Under the pieces are notes generated by a model that saw only the letters and a list, made by a program, of their open reading frames with translations, had not been told where the DNA came from and searched no databases. Shown piece by piece: positions 7,401-14,164 of a stretch of DNA of 38,271 nt. Origin of the DNA: Nocardioides sp. (lineage in GTDB: Bacteria; Actinomycetota; Actinomycetes; Propionibacteriales; Nocardioidaceae). Positions within the stretch are counted from its first letter, which is position 1. The number at the start of each line of letters is the position of its first letter. The stretch is taken from contig JAOPXG010000257.1 of NCBI GenBank assembly GCA_025965275.1, forward strand, positions 1 to 38,271, read 5' to 3'. A program made the position numbers and the translations under genes.

Positions 7401-8192
7401 GTGACGACATCTCGGACCAACACGGACACGACCACCATGAGCCGCCAGGCGGAGACGAACCGGATGCTGGTCGAGGCACGGGACGCCTCGCCGGTCGAAC
7501 GCCAGCGGCTGGTCGATGAGGTGATCGTCCGCAACGTCCGGGTGGCGAGGGCGGTGGCGGCCCGCTACCGGGACCGGGGCGTCCCCGAGGAGGACCTGAT
7601 CCAGGTCGCGTGCATCGCCCTCGTCCGGGCAGCCAACAGGTTCGACCCCGACAAGAGCCACGACTTCTTGACCTACGCGGTGCCGACGATCCGCGGCGAG
7701 GTCAAGCGGTACTTCCGCGACCACAGCTGGGCCGTACGCCCGCCCCGCCGGATCCAGGAGGTGCAGGCGCTGATCCAGAGATCGGGTGTGGCGTTCGGGC
7801 TCGAGGGCAACCGCCAGGAGCTGGCTGCCCGGCTCGGGTTGGAGGAGAAGGAGGTGGAAGCGGCGCTCCTGGCTCAGGGCTGCTTCGCCCCGACGTCACT
7901 CGACGCCCCGAGCCGCTTCGAGGACCAGACGCTCGGCGACAGCCTGGCCGAGGACTACAACGACTTCGAGGCCGCCGAGGCCCGGGCGATGTTGCGGGCC
8001 CTGGTCGGCGAGCTCAGCCCCTGCGACCGTCTCATCCTCTATCTCCGCTTCTTCGAGGGCCGCAGCCAGAAGGAGATCGGCGAGGAGATCGGTGTCACCC
8101 AGATGCAGGTCTCCCGGCTCATCTCCCGGATCCTGGCGAGCATGCGCCACCAGCTCGAGGACTGGCAGGCCGGTGGCTCGATCGGCGCCTGA
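7401..8192 (+). CDS. RNA polymerase sigma factor, SigB/SigF/SigG-type
   Basis: 263 residues, group 3 sigma-70. Region 2 (about 40-105) has EEDLIQVACIALVRAANRF, then DPDKSHDFLTYAVPTIRGEVKRYFRD, the hallmark of general-stress and sporulation-type sigma factors. Region 3 spans about 115-170. Region 4 (about 200-255) has LILYLRFFEGRSQKEIGEEIGVTQ, then QVSRLISRIL. It would direct RNA polymerase to GTTT/GGGTA-type promoters, and a matching promoter lies at 10446-10470. No anti-sigma kinase or antagonist gene adjoins it, which is unusual for this class. The start is uncertain: GTG 7401 has GGGGGG directly adjacent, and ATG 7437 lacks a clear ribosome site. Confidence 0.88.
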   Translation: MTTSRTNTDTTTMSRQAETNRMLVEARDASPVERQRLVDEVIVRNVRVARAVAARYRDRGVPEEDLIQVACIALVRAANRFDPDKSHDFLTYAVPTIRGEVKRYFRDHSWAVRPPRRIQEVQALIQRSGVAFGLEGNRQELAARLGLEEKEVEAALLAQGCFAPTSLDAPSRFEDQTLGDSLAEDYNDFEAAEARAMLRALVGELSPCDRLILYLRFFEGRSQKEIGEEIGVTQMQVSRLISRILASMRHQLEDWQAGGSIGA

Positions 8193-8250
8193 CCGGCAGC
8201 TCCAGCCGCAGCTGAGGCATGCGCCCGAGTTGTAGGGGTACTCGACCGCA

Positions 8251-9003
8251 ATGCGACCCAGATGGACCGACGGCCCCCAGGCGATCACCGTGGTCCGACA
8301 CGGCCAGAGCGTCGGCAACCAGGCCGACGACGCGGCACGTGAGGCCCACGCCGAGCAGCTCGACCTCACCGAGCGCGACGCGGACGTCGAGCTGTCGACC
8401 ACCGGCCGTGAGCAGGCCGACGCGGTCGCCGCGTGGATGGGGCAGGCCGACCTCTCCGAGCTGCCCGGTGTCGTGCTGAGCTCGCCGTACCGGCGCGCGT
8501 CGGAGACCGCCGAGCGGGTCATGCGCGGGCGCGGCATCGACGTGGTCCTCGACGAGCGGCTGCGCGAGCGCGACCTGGGCGTGTTCGACGGGCTCACCGG
8601 ACTCGGCATCCGGGCGCGGTACCCCGACGAGGCCGCCCGTCGCAAGAAGGTCGGCAAGTTCTACTACCAGCCGCCGAGCGGGGAGAGCTGGGCTGACGTG
8701 GTGCTCCGGGTCCGCAGTCTCCTCGACGACCTGCGGCACGGGTACGACGGCGAACGGGTCTGGATGTTCACCCACCAGGCCGTGATCATGAGCTTCCGCT
8801 ACACGCTCGAGGGGCTCGACGAGAAGTCGCTGCTCGACGTCGACCGGGAGATCCAGATCCCGAACTGCTCGTTCACCCGGTTCTGCCGCGCAGGTGACGT
8901 GTTCGAGCTCGACACCTTCGCCGACACCTCGGCCGTCGATCGAGCCGGTGCCGAGATCACCCGCGAAGCCCCCCAGCGAGGGCGGGGCGATGACGACGTC
9001 TGA
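8251..9003 (+). CDS. Histidine phosphatase family protein
   Basis: 250 residues. The catalytic RHG motif is in ITVVRHGQSVGNQ (about 12-24). The second arginine is in SSPYRRASETAERV, the acid/base glutamate region is RERDLGVFDG, and the second active-site histidine is in WMFTHQAVI. It is a phosphoglycerate mutase-fold phosphatase; the substrate is unknown. The ATG lies nine bases after a GGGTAC box (8236-8241), so a leaderless or very short leader is possible. The last 14 bases overlap the downstream hydrate dehydratase gene, so the two are coupled, which may link the phosphatase to nucleotide repair or metabolite damage control. Confidence 0.85.
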   Translation: MRPRWTDGPQAITVVRHGQSVGNQADDAAREAHAEQLDLTERDADVELSTTGREQADAVAAWMGQADLSELPGVVLSSPYRRASETAERVMRGRGIDVVLDERLRERDLGVFDGLTGLGIRARYPDEAARRKKVGKFYYQPPSGESWADVVLRVRSLLDDLRHGYDGERVWMFTHQAVIMSFRYTLEGLDEKSLLDVDREIQIPNCSFTRFCRAGDVFELDTFADTSAVDRAGAEITREAPQRGRGDDDV

Positions 9004-9868
9004 GCCCACGGTCGTCACACCGGCGACGTTGCGCGACTGGGAGCTGCCCGCGCCGGGATCGGGCAAGGAGTCGCGAGGACAGCTGCTCGTGGTGGGCGGC
9101 GCGGAGCACACCTACGGGGCCGTCCTGCTGGCGGGTGAGGCAGCCCTGAGGGCCGGGGCCGGCAAGCTCGCCATCGCAACGGCGGACGCCGGCGCGAGCG
9201 CCCTGGCGGTGGCTGTCCCCGAGGCCCAGGTCCTGGGCCTGCCCACGGAGGGCGCCCACATCGCGGCGACGGCCGCCGAGACGGTGGTCGAGCGGGCCCA
9301 GGGCGCCGACCTGGTGCTCGTGGGGCCGGGATTCGCCGACCCCGACGCGAGCGTGGCACTCCTGGAGCAGGCGCTCCCGCCGCTGCGGTTGCCTCTCGTC
9401 GTGGACGCCCTCGCGTCGGCGTACCTCACCGCCCACCCCGACGGGCTGCACCACCTCGACGGCCGGGTGGTGCTCACGGTCAACCCCACCGAGCTCGCCC
9501 GTACCGCCGGCCGCGACCCCGACGACGTGACCCGGGACCCCCTGGAGACCGCGCGCGACGTCGCCCGGCGCTCACGCGTCGTCGTGCTGTGTGGCGGCAC
9601 GAGCAAGCACGTGGTCACTCCCTCCGGCCGGTCCTGGCTGATCGAAGGGGGCGGCCCCGGACTGGGCGTGTCCGGGTCGGGTGACGTGCAGGCCGGCACC
9701 GTCGCCGGCCTGCTCGCCCGCTGCAGCGACCCCGCGCAGGCCGCCGTCTGGGGGGCCTACGTGCACGCCCGCACCGGCGAGCGGCTCGCGGCCTCCGTCG
9801 GGACGGTCGGCTACCTGGCGCGGGAGCTGCCCGTCCAGGTCCCGGCCGTGGTCTCCGAGCTGCTCTGA
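8990..9868 (+). CDS. nnrD: ADP-dependent NAD(P)H-hydrate dehydratase
   Basis: 292 residues, ribokinase-like YjeF C-terminal (CARKD) family. It dehydrates the S form of NAD(P)H hydrate using a nucleoside diphosphate or triphosphate. Diagnostic segments are the N-terminal GGAEHTYGAVLLAGEAALRAG, LVLVGPGF, LTVNPTELARTAGR and the catalytic GVSGSGDVQAGTVAGLLAR. The N-terminal epimerase domain found in bifunctional NnrDE proteins is absent. ATG 8990 is preferred over an upstream in-frame ATG at 8894 because the family alignment begins here and a G-rich ribosome site precedes it. It overlaps the phosphatase gene by 14 bases. Confidence 0.88.
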   Translation: MTTSEPTVVTPATLRDWELPAPGSGKESRGQLLVVGGAEHTYGAVLLAGEAALRAGAGKLAIATADAGASALAVAVPEAQVLGLPTEGAHIAATAAETVVERAQGADLVLVGPGFADPDASVALLEQALPPLRLPLVVDALASAYLTAHPDGLHHLDGRVVLTVNPTELARTAGRDPDDVTRDPLETARDVARRSRVVVLCGGTSKHVVTPSGRSWLIEGGGPGLGVSGSGDVQAGTVAGLLARCSDPAQAAVWGAYVHARTGERLAASVGTVGYLARELPVQVPAVVSELL

Positions 9869-9921
9869 GAGCACTCCACGCCGGACGGTCGCCCGGCGTA
9901 CTCGGCCGTGGTGCGGCAACG

Positions 9922-10086
9922 TCAGGTCTGGTAGCGGAGCACGGTGATGGTGGTGAACACCACCGCGAGCACCACGAGCAACCCCAAAACCGCCAACCAG
10001 CCCGACCACCGGGGGCGAGGCTTCGCGTTGTGGGGCTGGTTGGTGGTCGCCCTCGAGTGGTTGATGTCGTCCGTGTCGTCAGTCAT
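9922..10086 (-). CDS. Small single-pass membrane protein
   Basis: 54 residues: a polar N-terminus (MTDDTDDINHSRATTN), a basic stretch AKPRPRW, then a single hydrophobic helix (about 30-50: WLAVLGLLVVLAVVFTTITV). AAGGGA precedes the ATG, which supports real translation. It resembles in layout the small DUF6480-like membrane proteins of actinobacteria, but I am not confident of family membership. It lies 14 bases downstream of another small protein gene on the same strand. Function unknown. Confidence 0.6.
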   Translation of the reverse strand: MTDDTDDINHSRATTNQPHNAKPRPRWSGWLAVLGLLVVLAVVFTTITVLRYQT

Positions 10087-10100
10087 GGCTATCCCTTCCG

Positions 10101-10343
10101 TCAACCGGTCGTCTCGACGTCGTCCTTCGCGGGATAGCGATCCTGGCGCGGGTCGTTCGTGGGCGCGTCGGGTCCGGTGGGGCCTTCGTCGACGTGACCG
10201 CTCTCGCCCTCCGGTGCCCCCGCGACAGCATCTCCCGGTGAGATCGCCTCGCCGGCCTGCTTGAAGCTGGCGACCTCCGACACCTGGCCGTCGGCGTCTT
10301 CGGGCTTGCGGTCGGGCTGGGGTTCGGTAGGTGTGTTCACCAC
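10101..10343 (-). CDS. Small acidic disordered protein
   Basis: About 80 residues, rich in Pro, Gly, Asp and Glu, with no predicted secondary structure core or membrane helix. The segment QAGEAISPGDAVAGAPEGES looks like the low-complexity GG/PP/E linker of small actinobacterial stress proteins. Two GTG codons in a row (10343 and 10340) can start it. GTG 10343 lies six bases after a minus-strand GGGTAC (10355-10350), so the message may be leaderless, as no ribosome site is seen. Function unknown; it is probably expressed with the small membrane protein that follows. Confidence 0.45.
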   Translation of the reverse strand: MVNTPTEPQPDRKPEDADGQVSEVASFKQAGEAISPGDAVAGAPEGESGHVDEGPTGPDAPTNDPRQDRYPAKDDVETTG

Positions 10344-10364
10344 TTCGCGGTACCCACATCCGCG

Positions 10365-10381
10365 TGTCCCACCCAGGGACA
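10365..10381. repeat. Inverted repeat in a divergent intergenic region
   Basis: TGTCCC, spacer ACCCA, GGGACA: perfect 6-base arms. It lies between the divergent small-protein gene (start 10343, minus) and the membrane protein gene (plus), about ten bases upstream of the minus-strand GGGTAC box. It is a candidate operator. Confidence 0.35.
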
Positions 10382-10445
10382 GCCGCTCGCGGACCTGAGC
10401 GGGCGCCCGACCCGGCCAGCTGTACCGCGTCGGGTCGGTACTGGT

Positions 10446-10470
10446 GTTTCTCCGAGGCCGCGATGGGTAC
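10446..10470 (+). promoter_or_regulatory. SigB/SigF-type promoter, leaderless
   Basis: GTTT at 10446-10449, a 15-base spacer and GGGTAC at 10465-10470 match the known general-stress consensus (GTTT, 14-17 bases, GGGTAY). Transcription would start around 10477-10480, exactly at the in-frame ATG 10480. This rules out an upstream GTG at 10444 as the start codon if the promoter is real. Confidence 0.5.
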
Positions 10471-10479
10471 GAAATGCAG

Positions 10480-11481
10480 ATGCAGCCGATTCGCGTCGGG
10501 CTCGTGGCTGATCCGGCTGCGCCGACCGAGCTCGCACGTCGGATGGCGGACCTGAGCCCGCCGAACAGCGGCGGGGCGTGGGACATCACCGTGGTGAGCG
10601 AGCCGTTCACCACTGGATCCGAGGACGTCGAGATCGCGATGGGTCGGCTGCAAGACCATGCCCGTCGACAAGACTGGCACCTGGTCGTCGGCCTGACCGA
10701 GCTTCCCCTCCACGACCACGAGGGCCGCCACGTGCTGGTCGAGACCGATCCGGAGCGTCGGACCGCGGTGCTCTCCCTGCCTGCCCTGGGCGGACTACGG
10801 ATGCACGCCCGCTCCCGTCGTGCGGTGCGCTCGCTGCTCAGCACGATGATGGAGCCGAGCAGAGCAGATGATGAGCACCGCGTAGTTCTCCCTCGCCGGC
10901 GGGGCCGGTGGCGCCTGCTCCAGGGCATGGTGCTCGCCAATCGTCCGTGGCTGTTGGTGCCCGGCCTGAAGTCGGCGCTCGTGGCGGCGCTGGCGACCGG
11001 AGCGGTGGCGACGATCAACTCGACGGTCTGGCTGCTCGCGGGCTCGCTGTCGTGGTGGCGCCTCGTGGTCGCGACGATCGCCTCGGTCGCCCTGGTCGCA
11101 GCCTGGCTCATGATCGACGGCGAGCTGTGGGACCGCCCCGACGACGACTCCCCGCAGGCGCGGGAGAGGTCACGTCTCTACAACGCGTCGACGCTGGTGA
11201 CGCTGATGGCTGGCGTGTTCATCTGCTACGTCGCCCTCTACGTGGTGAACCTGGCGTGGGCGTTCTTCGTCCTCGACCCCGATCTGATGGGCAGCTACCT
11301 CCATGCCTCGCTCGGCTACGGCGACATGTTCGTCCTGGCCTGGTTCGTCGCGTCAGCAGCAACCGTCGGAGGTGGTCTCGGTTCGGGCCTGGAGTCGGAC
11401 GAAGCAATTCGTGCGGCCGCTTACTCCAAGCGCGAGGAGGACCGACGTGACCGCCTCGCGCGCCGCAAGCATTCCCAGTAG
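10480..11481 (+). CDS. Four-helix membrane protein of unknown function
   Basis: 333 residues from ATG 10480. The first 110 or so are soluble and begin with a Rossmann-like strand (MQPIRVGLVADPAAPTELA), a later WDITVVSE and WHLVVGLTELPL. The remaining part has four likely membrane segments at about 160-185, 193-215, 238-267 and 279-302, and a charged C-terminal tail with RREEDRRDR-like composition. I do not recognise a named family. A GTTT-N15-GGGTAC promoter directly upstream suggests general-stress control, with transcription starting at or next to this ATG. An ATG two codons earlier (10474) would overlap the promoter. The N-terminal domain may bind a nucleotide or ligand, but this is speculative. 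Confidence 0.65.
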   Translation: MQPIRVGLVADPAAPTELARRMADLSPPNSGGAWDITVVSEPFTTGSEDVEIAMGRLQDHARRQDWHLVVGLTELPLHDHEGRHVLVETDPERRTAVLSLPALGGLRMHARSRRAVRSLLSTMMEPSRADDEHRVVLPRRRGRWRLLQGMVLANRPWLLVPGLKSALVAALATGAVATINSTVWLLAGSLSWWRLVVATIASVALVAAWLMIDGELWDRPDDDSPQARERSRLYNASTLVTLMAGVFICYVALYVVNLAWAFFVLDPDLMGSYLHASLGYGDMFVLAWFVASAATVGGGLGSGLESDEAIRAAAYSKREEDRRDRLARRKHSQ

Positions 11482-11510
11482 CCCTCCCGACCACGCCGTG
11501 CCTTTACCGA

Positions 11511-11524
11511 CCTACGCGAGTAGG
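11511..11524 (+). other. GNRA-loop hairpin in the leader of the MEDS-LuxR gene
   Basis: CCTAC, loop GCGA, GTAGG. Perfect 5-base arms with a GNRA-type tetraloop, 23 bases before the start codon. It is followed by a 6-codon reading frame (MTKGPI, ATG 11531) whose TGA overlaps ATG 11548. Confidence 0.25.
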
Positions 11525-11547
11525 CTCGCCATGACCAAGGGACCAAT

Positions 11548-12417
11548 ATGAATGTCGTCGACATCGGGATCCCGGGCGTGGACCAGATCCCGCCAGGAAC
11601 GCACCTCTGTGCTCTCTACTCCGGCTCGGCGGAGCGGGACGACCTCCTGTTCCCCTTCCTCCGGCAGGGCCTCCAGCACGGGGACACCTGTCTGTGCTAC
11701 ATCGACGGCCTCGAGCCCGGCGCCGTGCGTGCCCGGGCGGTCGGCGAGGCCGGCGTCACGGACCCACCGACGGATCGGTTCGACGTACGCCCGGCGTCGG
11801 AGGTCTACCTGCAGTCCGGAAAGTTCTCGGTCGAGCACATGACCTCGGTGCTCTCGGACAACCTCGACCAGGTTGTCGCGCGCGGCTCCGGACTGCTGCG
11901 GGCCAACGGGGAGATGCCGTGGCCCGGGGTGTTGTCGCAGCCTCGCGGGGCCGATGACTTCTTCGTGTACGAGGCAGCCCTCAACGACGTCGTGGACCAG
12001 AAGCCGGCGATCTTCATGTGCATGTACGACCTGCAGCGCTTCGGGCTCGACATGCTCGTTGCCGTGCTCAAGACCCACCCCGTCGTGCTCCTGGACCGGA
12101 CGGTTCTCGACAACCCGCACTTCCCGACCCGGGCCGAGTACGACGCCGAGGGGGCAGAGCCCACGGAAAGACGTCCCCTGGGCGCTGCATCCGCGGCCAC
12201 GCACGGGCCGGACCCGTGGCCCTCGCTCACCCCGAGCGAGATGCGGATCGCCGGCTTCGTTGCCATGGGTCTGACCAACAAGGACATCGCCCAGCGGCTG
12301 TGCCTGTCGCCGCACACCGTCGATGCACACCTGAAGCACATCTACACGAAGCTCGACATCCACTCCCGAGTCGAGCTGACCGTGCTCGCCATGCAGCACC
12401 GGACACCAATCGTCTGA
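11548..12417 (+). CDS. MEDS-domain LuxR-family transcriptional regulator
   Basis: 289 residues. The N-terminal MEDS (DcmR-type sensory) domain covers about 10-190 and starts with PPGTHLCALYSGSAERDD, the usual conserved His-Cys opening. The C-terminal LuxR helix-turn-helix (about 226-285) has LTPSEMRIAGFVAMGLTNKDIA and LCLSPHTVDAHLKHIYTKLDI. MEDS domains are thought to bind hydrocarbon derivatives or feed signal to partner kinases. AAGGGA precedes the start. It faces the PAS-HisKA gene across a 21-base gap, so the two may form a sensory pair. The DNA target is unknown. Confidence 0.82.
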   Translation: MNVVDIGIPGVDQIPPGTHLCALYSGSAERDDLLFPFLRQGLQHGDTCLCYIDGLEPGAVRARAVGEAGVTDPPTDRFDVRPASEVYLQSGKFSVEHMTSVLSDNLDQVVARGSGLLRANGEMPWPGVLSQPRGADDFFVYEAALNDVVDQKPAIFMCMYDLQRFGLDMLVAVLKTHPVVLLDRTVLDNPHFPTRAEYDAEGAEPTERRPLGAASAATHGPDPWPSLTPSEMRIAGFVAMGLTNKDIAQRLCLSPHTVDAHLKHIYTKLDIHSRVELTVLAMQHRTPIV

Positions 12418-12438
12418 GATCGACGCTCCTCGACGAGG

Positions 12439-13095
12439 TCAGTCGCGTTGGTCCCGGCCGTCGAGAATGGCGGACACCGAGTCGAGCGCACGTCGGAGGC
12501 GGTCGCCGGCCCGCGACATGCAGGCGAGCGACAGTTGCACCTCCTTCGGCAACGCATGGCCGTGGTCCTGGAGGAGCTCGACATGGCCGAGGAGTGCCGT
12601 CAGCGGGGTGCGCAGCTCGTGCTGCAGGGCGTCGAGCCGCTGTCGACGCAACTCCGGAGGCAGTGACACGATGGGCTGCTCGTCGGTCGCGTCAGTGGCC
12701 ACGAGCAGGGCTCCCCGGATCTCTCCGTCGGCGCTGCGAAGCGGGGCCGCGGTGCAGCGCAGCAGCCGGACGGGACCGGCTTTCGGCTTCACCGTGACGT
12801 AGGAGTCCTGGACGCTCTCACCCGCGCAGGCGCGCACCAAGGTGAGTTCGGAGGGGTCGAGGGTCTGGATTCCGGACGCATCGTGGAGATTGAAGTACGC
12901 CGGGACCTGATCGCTGGGGATGGGCTCGAACCGGGTGTCCGCGAGGCACTCGAGGGCGGGACTGACATGGGCGAGCCGGAGGGATTCGTCCATCACTGCC
13001 ATCGGCAGGGCGAGCTCGCCCAGCACCGTGTGGAGCAGGTCCCAACCACTCGAGTCCGCCTGCAGGTCGTCGTCCATCCACCGATGGTCACCCAT
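12439..13095 (-). CDS. PAS and HisKA domain protein lacking an ATPase domain
   Basis: 218 residues from ATG 13095. The PAS-like domain covers about 15-135, with LPMAVMDESLRLAHVSPALECL and a closing GEIRGALLVATDATDE. It is followed by a histidine kinase dimerisation/phosphoacceptor helix with LDALQHELRTPLTALLGHVELL, H159 being the phospho-accepting histidine. The protein ends about 60 residues later, with no N, G1 or G2 boxes. It cannot phosphorylate itself and could be a phosphotransfer or signalling adaptor. An ATG six codons later (13077) is also possible; neither has a strong ribosome site. It is convergent with the MEDS-LuxR gene. Confidence 0.7.
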   Translation of the reverse strand: MGDHRWMDDDLQADSSGWDLLHTVLGELALPMAVMDESLRLAHVSPALECLADTRFEPIPSDQVPAYFNLHDASGIQTLDPSELTLVRACAGESVQDSYVTVKPKAGPVRLLRCTAAPLRSADGEIRGALLVATDATDEQPIVSLPPELRRQRLDALQHELRTPLTALLGHVELLQDHGHALPKEVQLSLACMSRAGDRLRRALDSVSAILDGRDQRD

Positions 13096-13123
13096 GCCGG
13101 ACGGCAGAAGCCGTGTTCGCTCA

Positions 13124-13144
13124 CGAGCCGCGCATCCCGGCTCG
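13124..13144 (-). terminator. Stem-loop after the chaperone-redox operon
   Basis: CGAGCCG, loop CGCATCC, CGGCTCG: a 7-base GC stem 25 bases beyond the AraC stop. It may end the nine-gene operon. No T-run follows. Confidence 0.4.
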
Positions 13145-13145
13145 A

Positions 13146-13159
13146 GATCTGCGCAGATC
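13146..13159. repeat. Perfect 14-base palindrome
   Basis: GATCTGCGCAGATC, perfectly symmetric with no spacer, in the 73-base gap between the AraC gene and the PAS-HisKA gene and next to the stem-loop at 13124-13144. It could be an operator for the PAS gene or part of a terminator. Confidence 0.35.
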
Positions 13160-13168
13160 GGCCAGCCA

Positions 13169-14164
13169 TCAGAGAGCGTTGAGCGTCTCCGACGGGAGTT
13201 CGCCGAAGGCATCGCGGTACGCAGCCGCGAAGCGGCCCAGGTGTGCGATGCCGCACCGAGCCGCGACCTGGGCGACCGTGGTCCGGTCAGGGTCCGCCAC
13301 GCGGAGCAGGTCGCGGGCGCGGTGGAGTCGGACGTCACGCACGTAGGACATCGGCGGCATGCCGACCTCGCGGCGGAACCCCTCCTGCAGGGCTCGCACG
13401 CTGAGGTGCACCTCGGTCGCCAGCCGGACGGTCGACCACGGCTCGTCCGGCCTGTCGTGCACGAGGTCGATCGCACGGCCCACGGACGACCGCGGCGCTG
13501 CGGACGCGGCGGCGCTGAGCACGTCGCTGTAGGTGTGATGGTGTCCGAGCAGCAGACCATCGACCACCAGACCCCGGACATGACGACCCACGCCCGGGTG
13601 GTTGATCAGGCCCGGACCGTCGTCGAGCTCACCGGCCAGCATGCCGAGCACCTCCCGCCACGCGCGGCTCGTCGGCGACGTGAGGTCCATGGCGGGGTTG
13701 AAATCCAGGCGGGTCCGCAGGGACCGGCCCAGCAGTGCCTCGAGCTCGGCCTCCACGTCGTAGCGGGAGATCATCATGCAGAGCTGGGTGCAGTTCTCCG
13801 CCCAGGCGATCTCGGCCTGGCGTCCGGGACCGAACACCGCGGCCGTCCCCGGCGTCGTGACGACCGCCGGGCCCGGCCAGCCGCCCGAGGAGCGTGCCTG
13901 GCCCGACAGCGGCGCGTTCACGTGGAAGTCGCCGGCCTCGGCGGTCGTCAGCACCACCGACCGGCCGTAGGACAGTCGCCCCACGGTCAATCCGCCCAGG
14001 CGAATGCCGGTGATGCGCATGTCGAGCGGCTCGAGCCCGCGCCTGAGATCGAGGCGATTGGGCAGGAACAGCTCGCCGACGACGCTCTCGGCGCGGTCCC
14101 GGTCCTCGGTCTGGACCCTGGTCACCGGCGACCGACGACCGGGTGCGGCGGCGGGCCCGTTCAT
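13169..14164 (-). CDS. AraC-family transcriptional regulator
   Basis: 331 residues. The N-terminal effector/dimerisation part (about 25-190) resembles the AraC-binding-like domain of ActS/FeaR-type regulators (GRLSYGRSVVLTT, DFHVNAPLSG, CTQLCMMISR). The C-terminal double helix-turn-helix (about 225-330) has VRLATEVHLSVRALQEGFRREVGMPP and VAQVAARCGIAHLGRFAAAYRDAFGE, clear AraC signatures. It is the last gene of the dnaK operon, overlapping the flavoprotein gene by four bases, so it is expected to be made with the chaperones. Its inducer and targets are unknown. Confidence 0.87.
   Translation of the reverse strand: MNGPAAAPGRRSPVTRVQTEDRDRAESVVGELFLPNRLDLRRGLEPLDMRITGIRLGGLTVGRLSYGRSVVLTTAEAGDFHVNAPLSGQARSSGGWPGPAVVTTPGTAAVFGPGRQAEIAWAENCTQLCMMISRYDVEAELEALLGRSLRTRLDFNPAMDLTSPTSRAWREVLGMLAGELDDGPGLINHPGVGRHVRGLVVDGLLLGHHHTYSDVLSAAASAAPRSSVGRAIDLVHDRPDEPWSTVRLATEVHLSVRALQEGFRREVGMPPMSYVRDVRLHRARDLLRVADPDRTTVAQVAARCGIAHLGRFAAAYRDAFGELPSETLNAL

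Noticed and set aside
5335-7404. 689-codon plus-strand open frame
   Set aside because: Antisense shadow of malQ, a by-product of high GC; the malQ frame has catalytic motifs and a ribosome site.
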